A model generated the notes under the pieces. The model saw only the letters and a list, made by a program, of their open reading frames with translations. It was not told where the DNA came from and searched no databases. Positions 51,098 through 63,837 of a DNA stretch of 64,000 nucleotides are shown here, piece after piece. Every line of letters begins with the position of its first letter. The stretch's first letter is position 1. The position numbers and the translations under genes are program-made. This DNA comes from Unio delphinus (taxonomy: Eukaryota; Mollusca; Bivalvia; Unionida; Unionidae), in the NCBI GenBank assembly GCA_029339505.1, contig JAQISU010000123.1, positions 1,765,001-1,829,000 of the forward strand, written 5' to 3'.

Positions 51098-51338
51098 CTT
51101 CCGGTGGCTGCAGGTTCTGTCCATTCTGAGCACACCAGCCAATGGAGTGGACCTCTGATGTTCCCAGGTCACACCAAAAATCTGCAGAGCTGTCATCTCC
51201 ATATCCATCATACCGGAGTCGTAGTAATGGACCACATGTCATTAAAACTGTGGCCACCCAATATGTGCCAGCATTACATTTATTTGGCACCTCCAGTTTC
51301 ATCCCTTTAACAAAGCCACTTTGAAGACTGTACTCCAC
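51098..51338 (-). CDS. Sfmbt: Sfmbt exon 4: first MBT repeat, main part
   Basis: Encodes [51 protein letters not shown] and [21 protein letters not shown].-ADFWCD is characteristic of the first SFMBT MBT repeat and was the main clue to the gene. The acceptor ends TACATAG; the donor is GAAG|GTAAGG. Confidence 0.95.
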
Positions 51339-54300
51339 CTATGTAATAAAATCATACAATCTTAAGCAAGCATTGTGAAATATTCAAGATTTGATGTGGA
51401 GAAGGTGATACAAAAACGTACACATCTGGTGATGATTTTTGCTTAAAAAATTAGGGAAATGTTATAAGGAATTGTTCTCAATGAAATCTCCATCTATATA
51501 TATGTCTGACATGAATCATGTGCACAATAGCATCGTGGAGTCATCAAACAAAAGAGTTTCAACGGTGGAATAATTGCAACCATGGTGCAATTTGCTCTAG
51601 ATGCAAAGAAGACATTATAAGAGCAATTATTAAATGCTTTACTGTGACTATTCAGGTGATGATAAAAACACAAGCCCTTGAGGCACACATCTTTTAAAAT
51701 ACACAAAAGAATGACATTTTTCCTAGTAAAATATGTTACTTCAAGAATACTTACCCAATCATAATACCTTAGGAGAACTACTACAACCTCACAAATCCAG
51801 CCCTACCAGATACTACTTTTAGTTAAACAGAAAAATGGTCTGGACATTTGCCATTACTCAAGTCATCATACAAGTGAAGACCCAGGAGTCGACTTTGATG
51901 GGAATGCCATGAAAAGTTATACGATGTTGAAAGGCAAATCTCAGAAATGTCCTGGAAGTCTTGTGAATAGGGACATAAATGTATGCATCTTTTAAGTCCA
52001 CACTGATGGTGAAGTTGCCCTCTTGGATGGCATTCCAATGTGCACCATACTGTTTCCATTGAAAACCAAGTGGTGTGAATGATTCGAGGGCACTTAGATC
52101 GATAACCAGAGGCAGAGTGCTGTTGCCAATGGTACCAAGAAAATTATGCGATAAAACCAGAGTGAAATATTAGAATGAACATAGGACCGTCTTGGTGCAT
52201 TATCCGCTTTGTCTCGTGAAAGCTGTGGGCATCAATGGGTGGAGCTTTGATAGGATGGTTTTTAGAGGTTTGTTTCCTATGCGGACCCTCGAGTCCTTTA
52301 GCTGATTTCCCATACTATCCCTGTATCGATGCTGTGCTTGTGGGTAAATGAAATGGGTCTCTTCCATATCATTATAAGATCAAGAGATGCTGCAGCTCTG
52401 GTCCAGTTGCTGGACTAGGAAGAAGAGGCCAAAAAACCAGTGGTTAAAGGTGGAAAATTACCTTAATGGGGGTTTGGAAGGCTGGATCTTCCCATGACAT
52501 CATTCTAGAAGCAATGACATCACTGGAGAACAATCAACATCTTCTTGGTTGCATTTAGGTGAGACTAAGGTCTCCTGTAATGCACAATACTTAGCTGGCC
52601 TTGAGTGATGAGGTCTGCTGTTCATTAAAAATTGTGACTTCAAGGCAGTATTGTGGCAGAGTGTAGAGAAACTGTAAAGCAAAATCTGTTGAAGCATTAG
52701 TAACTATTTTTGGCATCATGCTGAATTAGTGCATTCAAGTGGTATGTGGGTTAGAAGGTCCCTGCACATGTCTGCAAAAGCTGGGTCAAACATACTGGAA
52801 GCCAGGCTATTAGTGATTGTGCCTGTAAATTGATGCTTTGGCACCTCATGATCCCTAGTGTACAGCCTAAGCCAGTCACAATAAAAACAGGCCTTCTGTG
52901 TGTGGAGGCTTTAGTTAGGAAAATCAGTTTGGGATGGGTATTGGATATCTGATCCATGTAAGCTGTCCATATGTCTACTGAATGAGAAAAACTGGGCTGT
53001 TTGTTAGCTCTGTCTGTCACTGTTCTGCAATAGGAATCAAGTCAAACCCCCAAGGAGATAAAGTAGAGGGAGATGCTAATAATGTGGAGTCCATGAGTGG
53101 TGACTTGCATGCCAGAGCTGTTTCAGAGCATACCACTGTCTGACGCTTCATGCATGAAAGGTAAGAGTTGATTTATCTCCTTTGTCCATCAGAAATACTC
53201 GCATTAAGAAAAGGTCAGAATGCAGACTGGTGACATACTCATCCTGAGAAGTGCATTTTTATGCTTTACCCATAGTTCTAATCTCAGAGACAAATATAAC
53301 AAACTGTATAAAACTGAAGACCTGTCAGTGCACTGCAGAACTAAATCTAAAAAAGTTGACCAAGAAGATGATAACCAACAGTCTAATAAAGCAATAAAGT
53401 ATACAGGTAAAATATTATGGCAATGCTACCTGTAAGAAGTATAAACCTGTTGGCTTGCACATGTGATGTTTGAATGCAGTTTGGGTCAAGAGCTATACCA
53501 AATTGACTATCTCAATTGTAATGTTACCTAAAGGGAAAGTCAAGGATGGCATGTACAGGTAGAATCACTGAATCATGGCATTCCAAGGCTAAGGATGCAG
53601 TGGTAAAGGAAACTCATCAGTATGTACCAGAAATAACCAAATTATACATTTATAAGGAGTTTCTTAAGGGTATAAAGACATGCAAACATATAAAACCTAT
53701 CATACCTATCTTGAGAAATTTAATGGGCTACCTGTGCGAATGACTAAGTGCTCTCAAACGTTGTCACCCAAATGCCATGCATGCCTTGGAATAGAACTTA
53801 ACCACACCAATATGTGCCCATTCATAATGGAATTACACATATATTAGGAGATAAGGAGTTTTTATAAGCACTGAATACCTGCACATACAAAATAATTATA
53901 GCCAAACTGAGTGTGAAGTTGCTTAGCATCACCAAGGAAGTTCCTAAATGTGTGATGACATCAGAAGAAAAAAAAGTTGGTAATATCAACAGAGTGTACT
54001 TTCCTTAGAAGTGAAAACAACTCCAACTTGTAATGATATATTTTCCACATAGATTCTGGCTTTTGTGAGGCCTCTCATGATGAGAACATGTCTGATGGCA
54101 CAAGCAGAAGTAGTAACTGATAGGTTCTTAGATGTTGTGCCAATTTTTAAACATAAGGCACGTGAACAGTATTTGGGGGTGGCATGTGGGGCCACTGTCC
54201 CAGGCACCGTACTTAAAGGGACCCAGTGCTTCAGGCCTAAGGTTGTCCTTACAGACATAATCAGTGTTTGCAGTAGCATACCAATTGAGATACCAATATT

Positions 54301-54671
54301 CTGGCCCTGCACAGTCATGGTTGTCCCTAGCTGCGCATACTCCTAATGCCACCTCTGCTAAATCTAGATCACTGTCCAACTGCCACATCGGTCACAAGAC
54401 AACTTTTAGCTCCCTTTTTTTAAAAAGTAATATCTGAAAGGGTTAAATAATATTTAGCTCTCATGTACCTGACAAAGATGAGCTAAAATTGAAGACATTA
54501 CAAAATCTGGGCATGCACAGGATATCCAAAGATGATCCATAAAGACAAATAATTACACTTCTACATGAATATTAACTTACACATGAATCTATAATTGTTG
54601 ACATCATAGATGACATTTAGAAATCAATTCATCCCTCTTCCTAACCTAACAAAAAATAGAAAACAACTTGC
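51339..54671. other. Sfmbt intron with a DIRS-like RT fragment
   Basis: Contains the RT remnant at 51858-52056 and probably further decayed element sequence up to about 53.1 kb. A Cys/Trp-containing minus-strand open stretch at 54128-54388 has no recognisable identity. Confidence 0.5.
51858..52056 (-). pseudogene. Degenerate DIRS-like reverse transcriptase fragment
   Basis: One frame reads AIQEGNFTISVDLKDAYIYV, PIHKTSRTFLRFAFQH, then HGIPI and WVFT before a stop. SVDLKDAY..VPIH...R.LRFAFQ is the RT segment holding the first catalytic Asp in DIRS-type and related retrotransposons. Flanking frames are broken; no recombinase or RNase H part was identified. Confidence 0.65.
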
Positions 54672-54802
54672 ATGTTTAAAGGCTGTGGGAGGGACAGCCC
54701 TGGCCCCTGTTCTCTGCAGGTAATCCTCCCAGATAAACTCATCATCTTCTGACACTTCCCCTTCAACACTCTCCTCTCCTCCTGGACCATCAGAAGCTGT
54801 GA
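54672..54802 (-). CDS. Sfmbt: Sfmbt exon 3: acidic linker and start of first MBT repeat
   Basis: Encodes an acidic stretch (EESVEGEVSEDDE) and FIWEDYLQRTGARAVPPTAF followed by KH, the first MBT arm. The acceptor ends ATTACAG. The donor is ACAT|GCAAGT, a GC-type site with otherwise good consensus; it is the only placement that joins KH to VEYSLQSGF in frame. Confidence 0.88.
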
Positions 54803-56269
54803 CTGTAATCAACAAACATAATGTATTCTAATCATACACTCATATAACCTTTCTATTACATTTTACTGGGCACTGCCATACTTGTATCATGTGACTCCAC
54901 AGTTATGGTACTGATATCGCACAGTACTTTATTGTGGAAGCTATATTTGTACAGATTTACACTCAATATCATTGATTTGCACAATCATATGAGAACAGAA
55001 AATTGCTGTGAAAAAATATTGTGAATTGAGTACACAAAAAAAGCTTCATTGTTGTTATAATATAAACCTTTTCCCATGCAATTTTATGACTGATTCATAT
55101 CCATAACATATGGCTCTCAAATACATTAATTTTCCTCCATTATTTATTTCATAGTTCTAAATATTGAATTAGCTATGTTTTTAACAAAATGTCTGCAAGA
55201 ACACATAGTTATTTAATTTTTTCACTTTTAATAACCATGCTGGCTAAAAAAAAGGCACTATTTTTTTGTACCTTCACTTTGTTAATGCAGTTTTTGTTTA
55301 CTATTTCTCATATATTAAATATGTAGGTGAATAACTGAATTAACTATATCAATAAATAGATAAGCAAATGAATTATTTAAATAATTATTTATTTCAACAT
55401 ATAATTACAAATCACAAGATAAAATTATATTCACTATATTAATTGATGATAAATCTGAAAAATTTGTGAAGATACAGAAAGTACAAATGGTTGTGCCAAT
55501 CAATGACTTCAGTTACATTTATAATTTCCTTTGAAAGTATAAAGGTGATTTTTATAACCTAGTCACTGGTCATATAAGTATGAAAGAAACGTCACTTCTG
55601 TCCACAAACTATATTTAAAAAAAACAAGCAGACATTTCAAAATATTATATTATTATTATAGGCAATCTTTTTCTTTCAATTTTTCTGAAAGGAAAGAAAG
55701 CAATAATAATGCAGACAATATAAAATTACAAATCAGACAAAAGATTATAGGTCAGGCATAAACAATGACAAAATCAAATGTATAAAATGTGTGACTTTCC
55801 AATTAATTGGGCATTTCTAACTTTTTTCCTTTAAAGATAATGTTTAATTGTTTTTTTAAGAATCCTACAAAATGTTCAAGTATTTTTGTATTTAAATTAA
55901 ATTTCTTACTTCGTTCAATTTATATAGGAGATAATTTCCCAAATTTCATGTTAGATCATTTTTCAAAAATGAGGACCATAGTTTTCTTTTGTGAGCACAA
56001 GTGTTCTGATTAATGTGTATTTTTTTAAAAAATGTAACGGTTTCCTCTGATGTTTGAGAGTATGCATTTTATTAAATTTTGATCCAGAAGTCAACTGTAG
56101 TTATTTAAAAAGTACACCTTAATTTAAATTATGATGTAACTGTTTACTCTAGTGTGAGAGTATGCATTAAGAGAGTTATACAGAAATAAATCATAAATAG
56201 TAAATATGCACAAAATGTTTATCTGCAAACAAAAGAAGAACAAAAATGCCATTATGTATGCTTACAGTT

Positions 56270-56425
56270 ACTGAACTGCCAACCATTAAAAAAAACTCGG
56301 TGTTAGGTATATTTATGGTTAATGAACATCAGACCATGGAAACAAACTTGGTGTTAGGTATATTTATGGTTAATGAATGGCAGACGATGGAAATAAGCCT
56401 GGTCATGGATATACTTGTGAGTGAA
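56270..56425. repeat. 58-bp tandem repeat, 2-3 copies
   Basis: CTTGGTGTTAGGTATATTTA and TGGTTAATGAA recur; the third copy is diverged. Confidence 0.75.
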
Positions 56426-56779
56426 ATGCAGACATTTTTATGCCTATTAACACAAAAAAATAGCCATTGTTATGAAGGTGCCCAAATCCTAAAAAAATGT
56501 ACACAACTATGAATTATTAAATTATTAAATTTATTATTAAATTATTAAATTTATTAAAGGGAGATTTATTAAATAAAAATTAAGTACTACTTGCACTATA
56601 ATTGCACAGATCCAAACTCCATGAGACATGACAACTGTTTTGATAAATCAGGGTTCAGATGAAAAAATTTTGATTGTAACGTATCTGCACATTCTGGTTT
56701 GAATTTAGATTTTTCTAAATGTAGCTTTTAACAATTTTCAATCATATCGCTATGATGTCTGCAGTGATGCAGTTTATAG

Positions 56780-56964
56780 TGATGTCTAGCACTAGGGCAT
56801 CATGCTGACACCAAGCCAACCAGTCCTAACACTAACCTCTTAATGCTGAGCGCCAGGCGAGGCAGCTATTAGTACCATTTTTGTAAGTCTTTGGCATGAC
56901 TCATTCGGGTATCTAACCCAAGACGTCTTGTATCCATGGCGGATGCTATAACCACTAGGTCATG
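56780..56964 (-). mobile_element. tRNA-derived SINE
   Basis: On the minus strand CCTAGTGGTTATAGCATCC (A-box-like) is followed about 30 bp later by GGGTTAGATACCC (B-box-like), then a tail with GCTGCCTCGCCTGGCGCTCA and TTAGTGTTAGGACTGGTTGG. The tail resembles a SINE family I associate with molluscs. No target duplication determined. Confidence 0.7.
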
Positions 56965-58835
56965 GAGCGGTCTGCACATTTTGGTGAAGCAAATGTGGTT
57001 TGAAAGAACTGACAAAAAGGACAGGATTTTCCTAAGATGTATAATTTTAAGGCATTCTGGAATCTTCGCTCTTCAGATTTCTTACTGATGCTTTAAAATT
57101 TTGAAACTTTCTTTAGAAACTATTTGAAGAAACTTGTGAAAATCTTAGTATATAGGACTCCGACAGTTACTGAAAGGAAGGTCTCTAAATAAAAGTTATA
57201 TTTTATGGATCATCATGGATTTATGGGTTTGCTCCACTCTTTAGCCATGAGAGGTTATTTTCCATTAAAAATCCTTAATCTAATGAGGTGCATTCTTGAT
57301 AGATCTATAAGTCAATGATAGTTTAATACCAATTCCAATGTGTAAAATTATTGCCAGCCTTTTGGTTTAAAGCCAGTTATTGTTTTCACAGTATCACTCA
57401 GAAAGACAAGAATCCATGAATGGACTGCTACTCTACTTACAGAAAGGCTTTCCATGAATATTGGACATCTGAATGGCACCATGTTCATTTAGTGACAAAA
57501 TGACATCTGATGAAATGTCATGACACTATTACATGTTCTTCATGCAAAAACATAAACTTTTCAGGATGGCCACTGTATCAGCCATAATGGACACACAAAA
57601 TCAGGTCCATTTTCAATGCAGACAAATAAAAAGAAATCAAGTAATTAAAAAAAAAATACACATGTCAATATGACTTTCTGTTGAAAAAGAACAGCAATAC
57701 CAAGATATTAAAGATGGCTGCATTGGTGACTAACTTGAACATCAAATAAGCACCATTTTCATTTTGGACAAAATTTCATAAAAAGTCTTTCAGTGAAATT
57801 CCTATGTTCTCTCCTGGTCTTTGACCAGAAGAGATAATAAATTACTCCAATTGCTCAACTATTTCTTCATCTACCAGTACATCAATTGCTAAAAGAAGTG
57901 CAACTATTTTCAAACAATATACTGATTTGAATTTAAAACAATTCTAAACTCAAAAAGTCTCAGTAAAACAAAAGAAGCACGATTCTTCAGTCATTAAGTA
58001 TATTATCATTCCCACTTTAAAAATATGGTATTTCATTGCAAATCTTCTAACAAATAACTCAATCAAAATAAAGTATATATTCATTGCACATCTTCAAACA
58101 AACGACCCAATCAAAATATAGCATATTTTATTGCATATCTTCAAAAACCAACACAATCTAAATTTAGATCTTTACTGCATAAAGTGTATTTATTCAAAGC
58201 TAGTACTAATCATGACACTGCTTGAAGACTAATTTTCAAATATTTCTCCGGTTAAAATGTAGTCCTATCAATAAAGACCATTTAGTCACATGTATTTGTC
58301 TTAAGCAGTCTTCAGCTGATAGTGTATTATCTTATGCCAAACTGATATTAGAAAATTATCAGAACATAAATTGTTTTCAAAATTATATGAAAGATTAAAT
58401 TTTCTTTTTTGAACCACAAAAACTAGCTTATAAGATGAGTAAAACTGCAAACAATGGAGATCCTGATTTGTAATCGCAAAATGCGCTAGCAGATCATGTT
58501 CTTGTTTTAGTGATTACTAACTGCATAGACACAGATTTGCCAGCTTATTATTTTACATATATCTGGGTCTGTGCAGTCTGCACTTGGACTCATCTAAAGA
58601 AAAGCAATTATAGTATCATAACCTAACTACTGTTGCATGAGAAAAGAATAAAAGCAATGCACTTATGCACTAGGGTGTAATGGCACATCAGCACAATGAT
58701 GGTTATACAGTACAAATTAAAAGTGAAATACTACAACTATGACTCACTCTTATACACACATGAACATCCACAAGAGACACATCAGGATAATAAAATTTGT
58801 AAAAGAAGTTACAATTAAATGCGGAAACTACATAC

Positions 58836-59505
58836 CTTCATTGGAATTGGTATGCAATGGTTCCATTTTGAAGAACAGTGAACTACTGGCTGAGTTGTCT
58901 CCTGTCTCATTTACATCCAGTATTGAACAGGGCACTTTTGAATAACCCAGCCTTTGTCTATCTTCTGAAGCTCTTGTATTGACCTTCAGATTTAGAATTT
59001 TTTCCTGGAAATTATAGGGCTCATATTCCATGTCTTCTTGTGAAAACTCTTTCTTTGAGTCAACGGATCTATTTGACCATAATGTATCTTTAACATTTGT
59101 GTTTTCTGGAATGGCAAGATGATGACTGGAATTCTGAGACTGTGGATCAGCCGACTTCTTGGACAGGTCTGTTGGTTCTTCTGATACATTCAAATCCATA
59201 AATCCTGTTGGATTGAGAAGTGTTGGCATGGCTGGGGAAAGGGAAGACATGGGACTACCTATCATTTCTGTGTTTGGATTTCCGTAAGGTGAGATGCAGT
59301 GTGGAGGGGTGTGAGAAAGCACCATGGGACTAGATGGGTTCTGGATTTCTAAGGTGCTTAGAGTGGCCTGCCCTTGTGATGTGGAAAATGGAATGCTGGC
59401 ATGGATGAGTTGTGGAGTGGAGCTGCCAGGTGATGCAGTGCCACTGATGAAGACAGGCTGAAGAATTCCACCTGGTGGAGAAAAGGCATGGGCTTGACTA
59501 GACAC
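58836..59505 (-). CDS. Sfmbt: Sfmbt exon 2: Ser/Pro-rich region
   Basis: 670-bp exon joined in phase 0 to exon 1 and phase 1 to exon 3. It encodes a low-complexity Ser/Pro/Thr-rich segment, then EEPTDLSKKS (a PxDLS-like motif, possible CtBP binding, by inference) and a charged stretch with FQEKILNLKVN. The acceptor ends TGTTTCAG; the donor is GAAG|GTATGT. No zinc finger of the FCS type seen. Confidence 0.82.
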
Positions 59506-59981
59506 CTGAAACAGAGTATTAATTTTTGAGCATGAAAACTTAAATTGTCCACAAAGAAAATGAGGAGTCTTAGTAAATCAGTTATTTTACTTGGCTTTTC
59601 TTTGTGGCAAAAATATTGGAATTTCTCTTTTTTCTTTCCATAGAAAGTAAGTTCATGCATCATAATGCAATTCTCTGGACACCAGGAAATTGCAAACCAA
59701 ACTGTAAATTCAGCAAGCAGCCAATCAAAAAAAAAAAAAATGACCCAAACTGATTTATCTGGCAATAAGTTGCTTTAAAACAAATGCTAAATGCAAAGTT
59801 ATGTATTCTGATAAGCTAATCATTAAGAAATGATAATGAACAGGTGCAGTTTTATTTAAGGTCTTATTCAGTTTTTGAGCAACTAACAAAATAACATTAC
59901 ACTATTTTGACAGAAAATATATGCATAACAATGTTAAATGTGGATTTCAAAAGGTTAGCTGTATCTGATTTAATGTCTCAC
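59506..59981. other. Sfmbt intron
   Basis: 476 bp; nothing recognised. Confidence 0.5.
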
Positions 59982-60821
59982 CTGGTATATACATGGGCTG
60001 ATGGGGACAGCTACTGGTGGAAGGGGTGACAATGATCCCTCTGATGTCAAGAATTGAGCTCCCTGCATGCTGCCTGCTGAGATCACCTGACCAATCACCT
60101 GCCGGGTGCTCAACTGCTGTAGATTGGTATGATTAAACATCTGTCCAAGTGCCTGGCCCCTGGGTGACACCAACTGCTGACGTGGTGATAAATGTCCATT
60201 TGCAACAGCCAATGTTGTGCCGACCATGCTCCTTGGTGATGCTGCAGATTGCTGAGGGGAACTAGACATAATGGGGGACCGTACAAGACCCATAACTGTT
60301 GGACCAATAGCTGACGAAGTTGGAATATGAAGTGAACCTAGATGCCGAATCTGAATTCCTTGCATCCCTTGATTCCCCAATTGAGGCTGCATGGTATTAA
60401 TAACAGACAGTTGCCGGACTGTCCCACCAGAATTAAGTCCTGGACTATTGATTTCAGTCCGTCCAGTCTCCACTGCTTGCATGGACTGCACTGGGAATGA
60501 ACCAGTTGCTGGATGTAGAAGGTTTGACTGTGAGGTGCCACTCCCTCTCTGTACCATACTGGGGGTTCCAGGTCTTAGGACAGTTGACTGTCCCTGGTGC
60601 TGGGTGGTCACACTAACCGGCTGTCGGATGATGCTGTAAGGAGATCCACTGGCAGTGATCCCTCTGAATGCTTGAGGCACTGTGAGGACTGGCCTGCAGC
60701 CCATACTACTGAGCAAAGGAGCGATAGGGATATGACCATGGCTACTGGACACAGTGACCATATGGTGTGTTGGATGACCACTGGCCTGCTTAGTGGGGTC
60801 ACTTCCATCCTGATGCTGCAT
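59982..60821 (-). CDS. Sfmbt: Sfmbt exon 1 (coding part): Gln/Ser/Pro-rich N terminus
   Basis: Starts MQHQDGSDPTKQ at 60821 in a fair context with a G at -3; an in-frame TGA lies upstream in the same exon, which supports this start. It encodes 280 residues rich in Ser, Pro, Gln and Gly without a recognised domain. The donor is CCAG|GTGAGA. The exon probably begins at 60908 after acceptor CTATTTTTAG with 5' untranslated sequence; an acceptor at about 60831 (CACACAG) is the alternative. Confidence 0.78.
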
Positions 60822-61429
60822 CTCTGTGCACTGTGTGTCAATGGAAACAACCAGTCATAATCAGACTTATGTTCTTCATCATTCCTAACGAGGTATGCAC
60901 CACACCTGCTAAAAATAGAAAAATCATTTTTGATTGTCAAAAATTACAAATAAGAAATGAACAACATTCTTTAAATTGTGTGGGAAAAGAAACTTGATAT
61001 GAATTAGAAAATCTTTTATTACAAATGGTGAATAATGTAATGAGGACAGAAGGATCTCTCATCACTAAAATTGTATTTATGTGGATGTTAAAGAACTCAT
61101 TAAAGAGTTTATTATTTTTGGGGTATACAAAGATTTCACCCTAATCATTAATTTCATGAACTGAAATAAACGTTCTTGGAGGAAACACTATTCACCAAAA
61201 GAGTGCACACTTGAGAATTTACAATATGATCTTTAACATTAACCATGACATTTTTCTTAACCAATGTAGAAGAGAATGTGAATGGTGGTACATACTAAGT
61301 TTCCGCAGATTTAGAAACACACTTTCTCAAATACATCGTACTCCAGATTGCTATGTACATCTAGTACATCACATGGCAAATATACGAGTTCTCATTTGCA
61401 AACTATAGGTATTTAATTAAAACTATGAA

Positions 61430-61985
61430 TTCCCCTTGAATATGGGGTATTACCATACAAGGATTTAATCCAGGAGGGTATGAATTCCCCTTGACTCTTG
61501 GGTGCAACAAGGATTTAATTCAGTACAAAATAAATTCAGCTTTGTACTGGAGTATAACAAAGATTTAATTCAGTACAGTATAAATTCATCATTATCCTGG
61601 GGTATAACAAGGATTTAATTCAGTACAATATAAATTCAGCTTTGTCCCGGTGTATTACAGGACATGATGAATTCCACACAACTCTCAGGTACTTCAGGGA
61701 CTTAATTCAGGACAGTATCAATTCCCCCTGATGCTAGGGTACTATAAGGATTTAACTTAGGACAGTATGAATTCCACATGACTCTCAGGTAATTGAAGGA
61801 TTCAGGAGTGATCAATTTCATTTGACTCGGGGGTACTACATGGATTAAATCAGGACAGTATGAATAACTCTTGTATATGGGATATTACAAGGATTTAATT
61901 TAGCACAGTATGAATTCCCCTCAACTCAGGGGTACTTAAGGGATCTAATGCAGGACATTATAAATTCCTCTTGACTCTGGCATAC
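61430..61985. repeat. Degenerate ~60-bp repeats
   Basis: Recurring ACAAGGATTTAATTCAGTAC and AGTATRAATTCCCCTTGACTC segments, strongly diverged. Confidence 0.65.
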
Positions 61986-62811
61986 TACAGCTGGTAACAG
62001 TCATTATATTTATTCAAGCAGGCATTAACACAATAACCCCTGAAGGTTTTTGCTGTTTTTGCATGAAATGCGAGTAGGAAACACATTTTGGGGACTATTT
62101 CTGAATACATCGTAATCCATCGATTTCCAAGCAATATTCCGTTAGACAAATGGCTAGTCATGCTAAAGAAAATGTTTTTCATTTAGTTTGCCGTCGCATA
62201 AACAGAAGGGCAAAAATTGGAGATGTTTTTTTTTTGTTTTGCTTAACGGACCCATAATTTTTGTATGGAGAACACTCTTTATTCAAAATGTCCGCCTTAT
62301 CCTACTTTTTGCACAGGTTCACCTGTCTGTGTGTGTTTCAGGCCAGTCTGCTTTAGATCTGAGGCAATAAAGTCTAAAATCTGGACACAAATTCGGAATC
62401 CGACCATGGGCGATTTTTGGGTGAAAAAAAAAAAACCGGTCCAAAAACTTTGGTTTTTCCCTCTGTATTTTGCAGTGCAACTAAAATGTCCAGATTATTT
62501 GCTATCATAGTAGAGCTACATCTGTCTACCTTTCTATGATACCACCCACTTTAGTGTATCATGTATGACCTTGACGCTACAGACATTGGAAGTAGGTTAC
62601 TACCTCATGCCCCGTAAAGTCATCGCTAGGGGTTAATGTGTTAACTTAATGACATGCTCCAATTTGGCTTGGACACTAACACACAACAATATATGTCAGT
62701 ATTCCCTCAGGAAATGTTAACTAATCAGTAACAAGTAAATTTTGCATGAAACCCAGAAATCAAACCAAACGCATTTTAGTTAAAAACAAAATGGTCCAAC
62801 TGATTCAGTTA

Positions 62812-62961
62812 TTTTATGTGCACAAAATATTGACTGCATAATAGTTCTTTTATAACCATGAATAGCATATCCAAATTAAGAGAATAAGTTCTCTTAATTT
62901 GGATATGCTATTCATGGTTATAAAAGAACTATTATGCAGTCAATATTTTGTGCACATAAAA
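62812..62961. repeat. Perfect 73-bp-arm palindrome
   Basis: Arms 62812-62884 and 62889-62961 are exact inverses around a 4-bp spacer TAAG. AT-rich, noncoding. Confidence 0.95.
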
Positions 62962-63112
62962 ATAAATTAGTTGTTAATTTTATTAAACATTTTGATGTCA
63001 TTTCTCGAGAAAATCCAAATGATCATTACAGGTGTTATGACTCTATGGTCTTAAACTAAGCAATAGAAAAAGCAAAATCAAAATGTTTAATAAAATTAAC
63101 AACTAATTTATT
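62961..63112. repeat. 36-bp-arm inverted repeat next to the palindrome
   Basis: 62961-62996 and 63077-63112 are exact inverses separated by 80 bp. The left arm starts on the last base of the neighbouring palindrome. Confidence 0.93.
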
Positions 63113-63837
63113 TCTCTAAGTTATGAAGTGAAAATTGAAGAGGAATTACAGTACTGTGAATTAAATTTTAAAAAAATCCTAAATGTTCAATCAACCACAT
63201 ATCCAAAAGTATAGAATGTTCCAAATGATTTTCAATAAAATTAAATGTGCTGCTGTACTAGTCACTTGATGTATCCCAATAATAAAATTCAGAATGTCTT
63301 TGAATGAATGCACATTAATTCCAAAGTAGTTTTAGTGAATCAACACTACGTAATTCAAATGAAAAATGTAAAAATATGACTTCTCTCAAATTATATCTAA
63401 ACATAACAATAAATGCACATACTGAACTTAAGACGAATGAATAATTTTGTATACTGGTATCTGATCATTTTTATAATAATTTTGCATGACCTCAGACAAT
63501 AAAATGCCTTGGATGAGGGTAATTTTAAATGGAAACTTCTTTCAAAATGTAAACAAGTTATTTTCTAAAACATCAAAGTCAATAAATAAGTTCATTCCAT
63601 GAATTCAAATCAAAGTAAACATCTTTTAAAAAATCAGAGAGGCCAAAATTTTTACCCTCAATTATAGAAAAAAGGTCAAGCATATAATACAAATTAAACA
63701 TACAAAATACCTGGCAAGTTCAATATCGCATCATCTTGCCATGTAAAAGCTGTAACATGCAACACTGGAAATATAAGATATCATTGTGAAGTTACCAAAA
63801 CATTGGAATAAAGCTTATTTAGACATAATCTGTTTTG

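Larger units (their letters stand above)
54803..58835. other. Sfmbt intron with a SINE and a short repeat
   Basis: Very AT-rich. Holds a tRNA-derived SINE (about 56780-56964) and a 58-bp repeat (56270-56425). No gene seen. Confidence 0.5.
8887..60908 (-). other. Sfmbt: Sfmbt-type Polycomb gene (14 exons visible; 3' end outside window)
   Basis: Fourteen minus-strand exons with consensus splice sites splice into one uninterrupted frame of about 3,676 coding nt. Domain order is N-terminal Ser/Pro/Gln-rich region, four MBT repeats, SLED domain and basic tail, which is the Sfmbt/SFMBT order. Sfmbt is the chromatin reader of the Pho repressive complex in flies; its MBT repeats bind mono- and dimethyl-lysine on histones and a C-terminal SAM domain links it to other Polycomb proteins. 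The frame stays open at the donor near 8886, so SAM-coding exons should lie beyond Polinton 1. Polinton 2 lies in the largest intron (21784-46748), between the two exons of the third MBT repeat. Confidence 0.9.

Noticed and set aside
51823..52059. ORF starting METVWCTLECHPRG
   Set aside because: Shadow frame of the DIRS-like RT fragment, which is in another frame.
54128..54388. Open stretch with several Cys and Trp (YWYLNWYATANTDYVCK)
   Set aside because: Looks protein-like, but no splice sites joining Sfmbt in frame and no family recognised; may be part of an old element.
60608..60940. Frame with CGAYLVRNDEEHKSDYDW
   Set aside because: Overlaps the first Sfmbt coding exon in another frame and cannot be joined to exon 2 in phase; the start region is more likely 5' untranslated.
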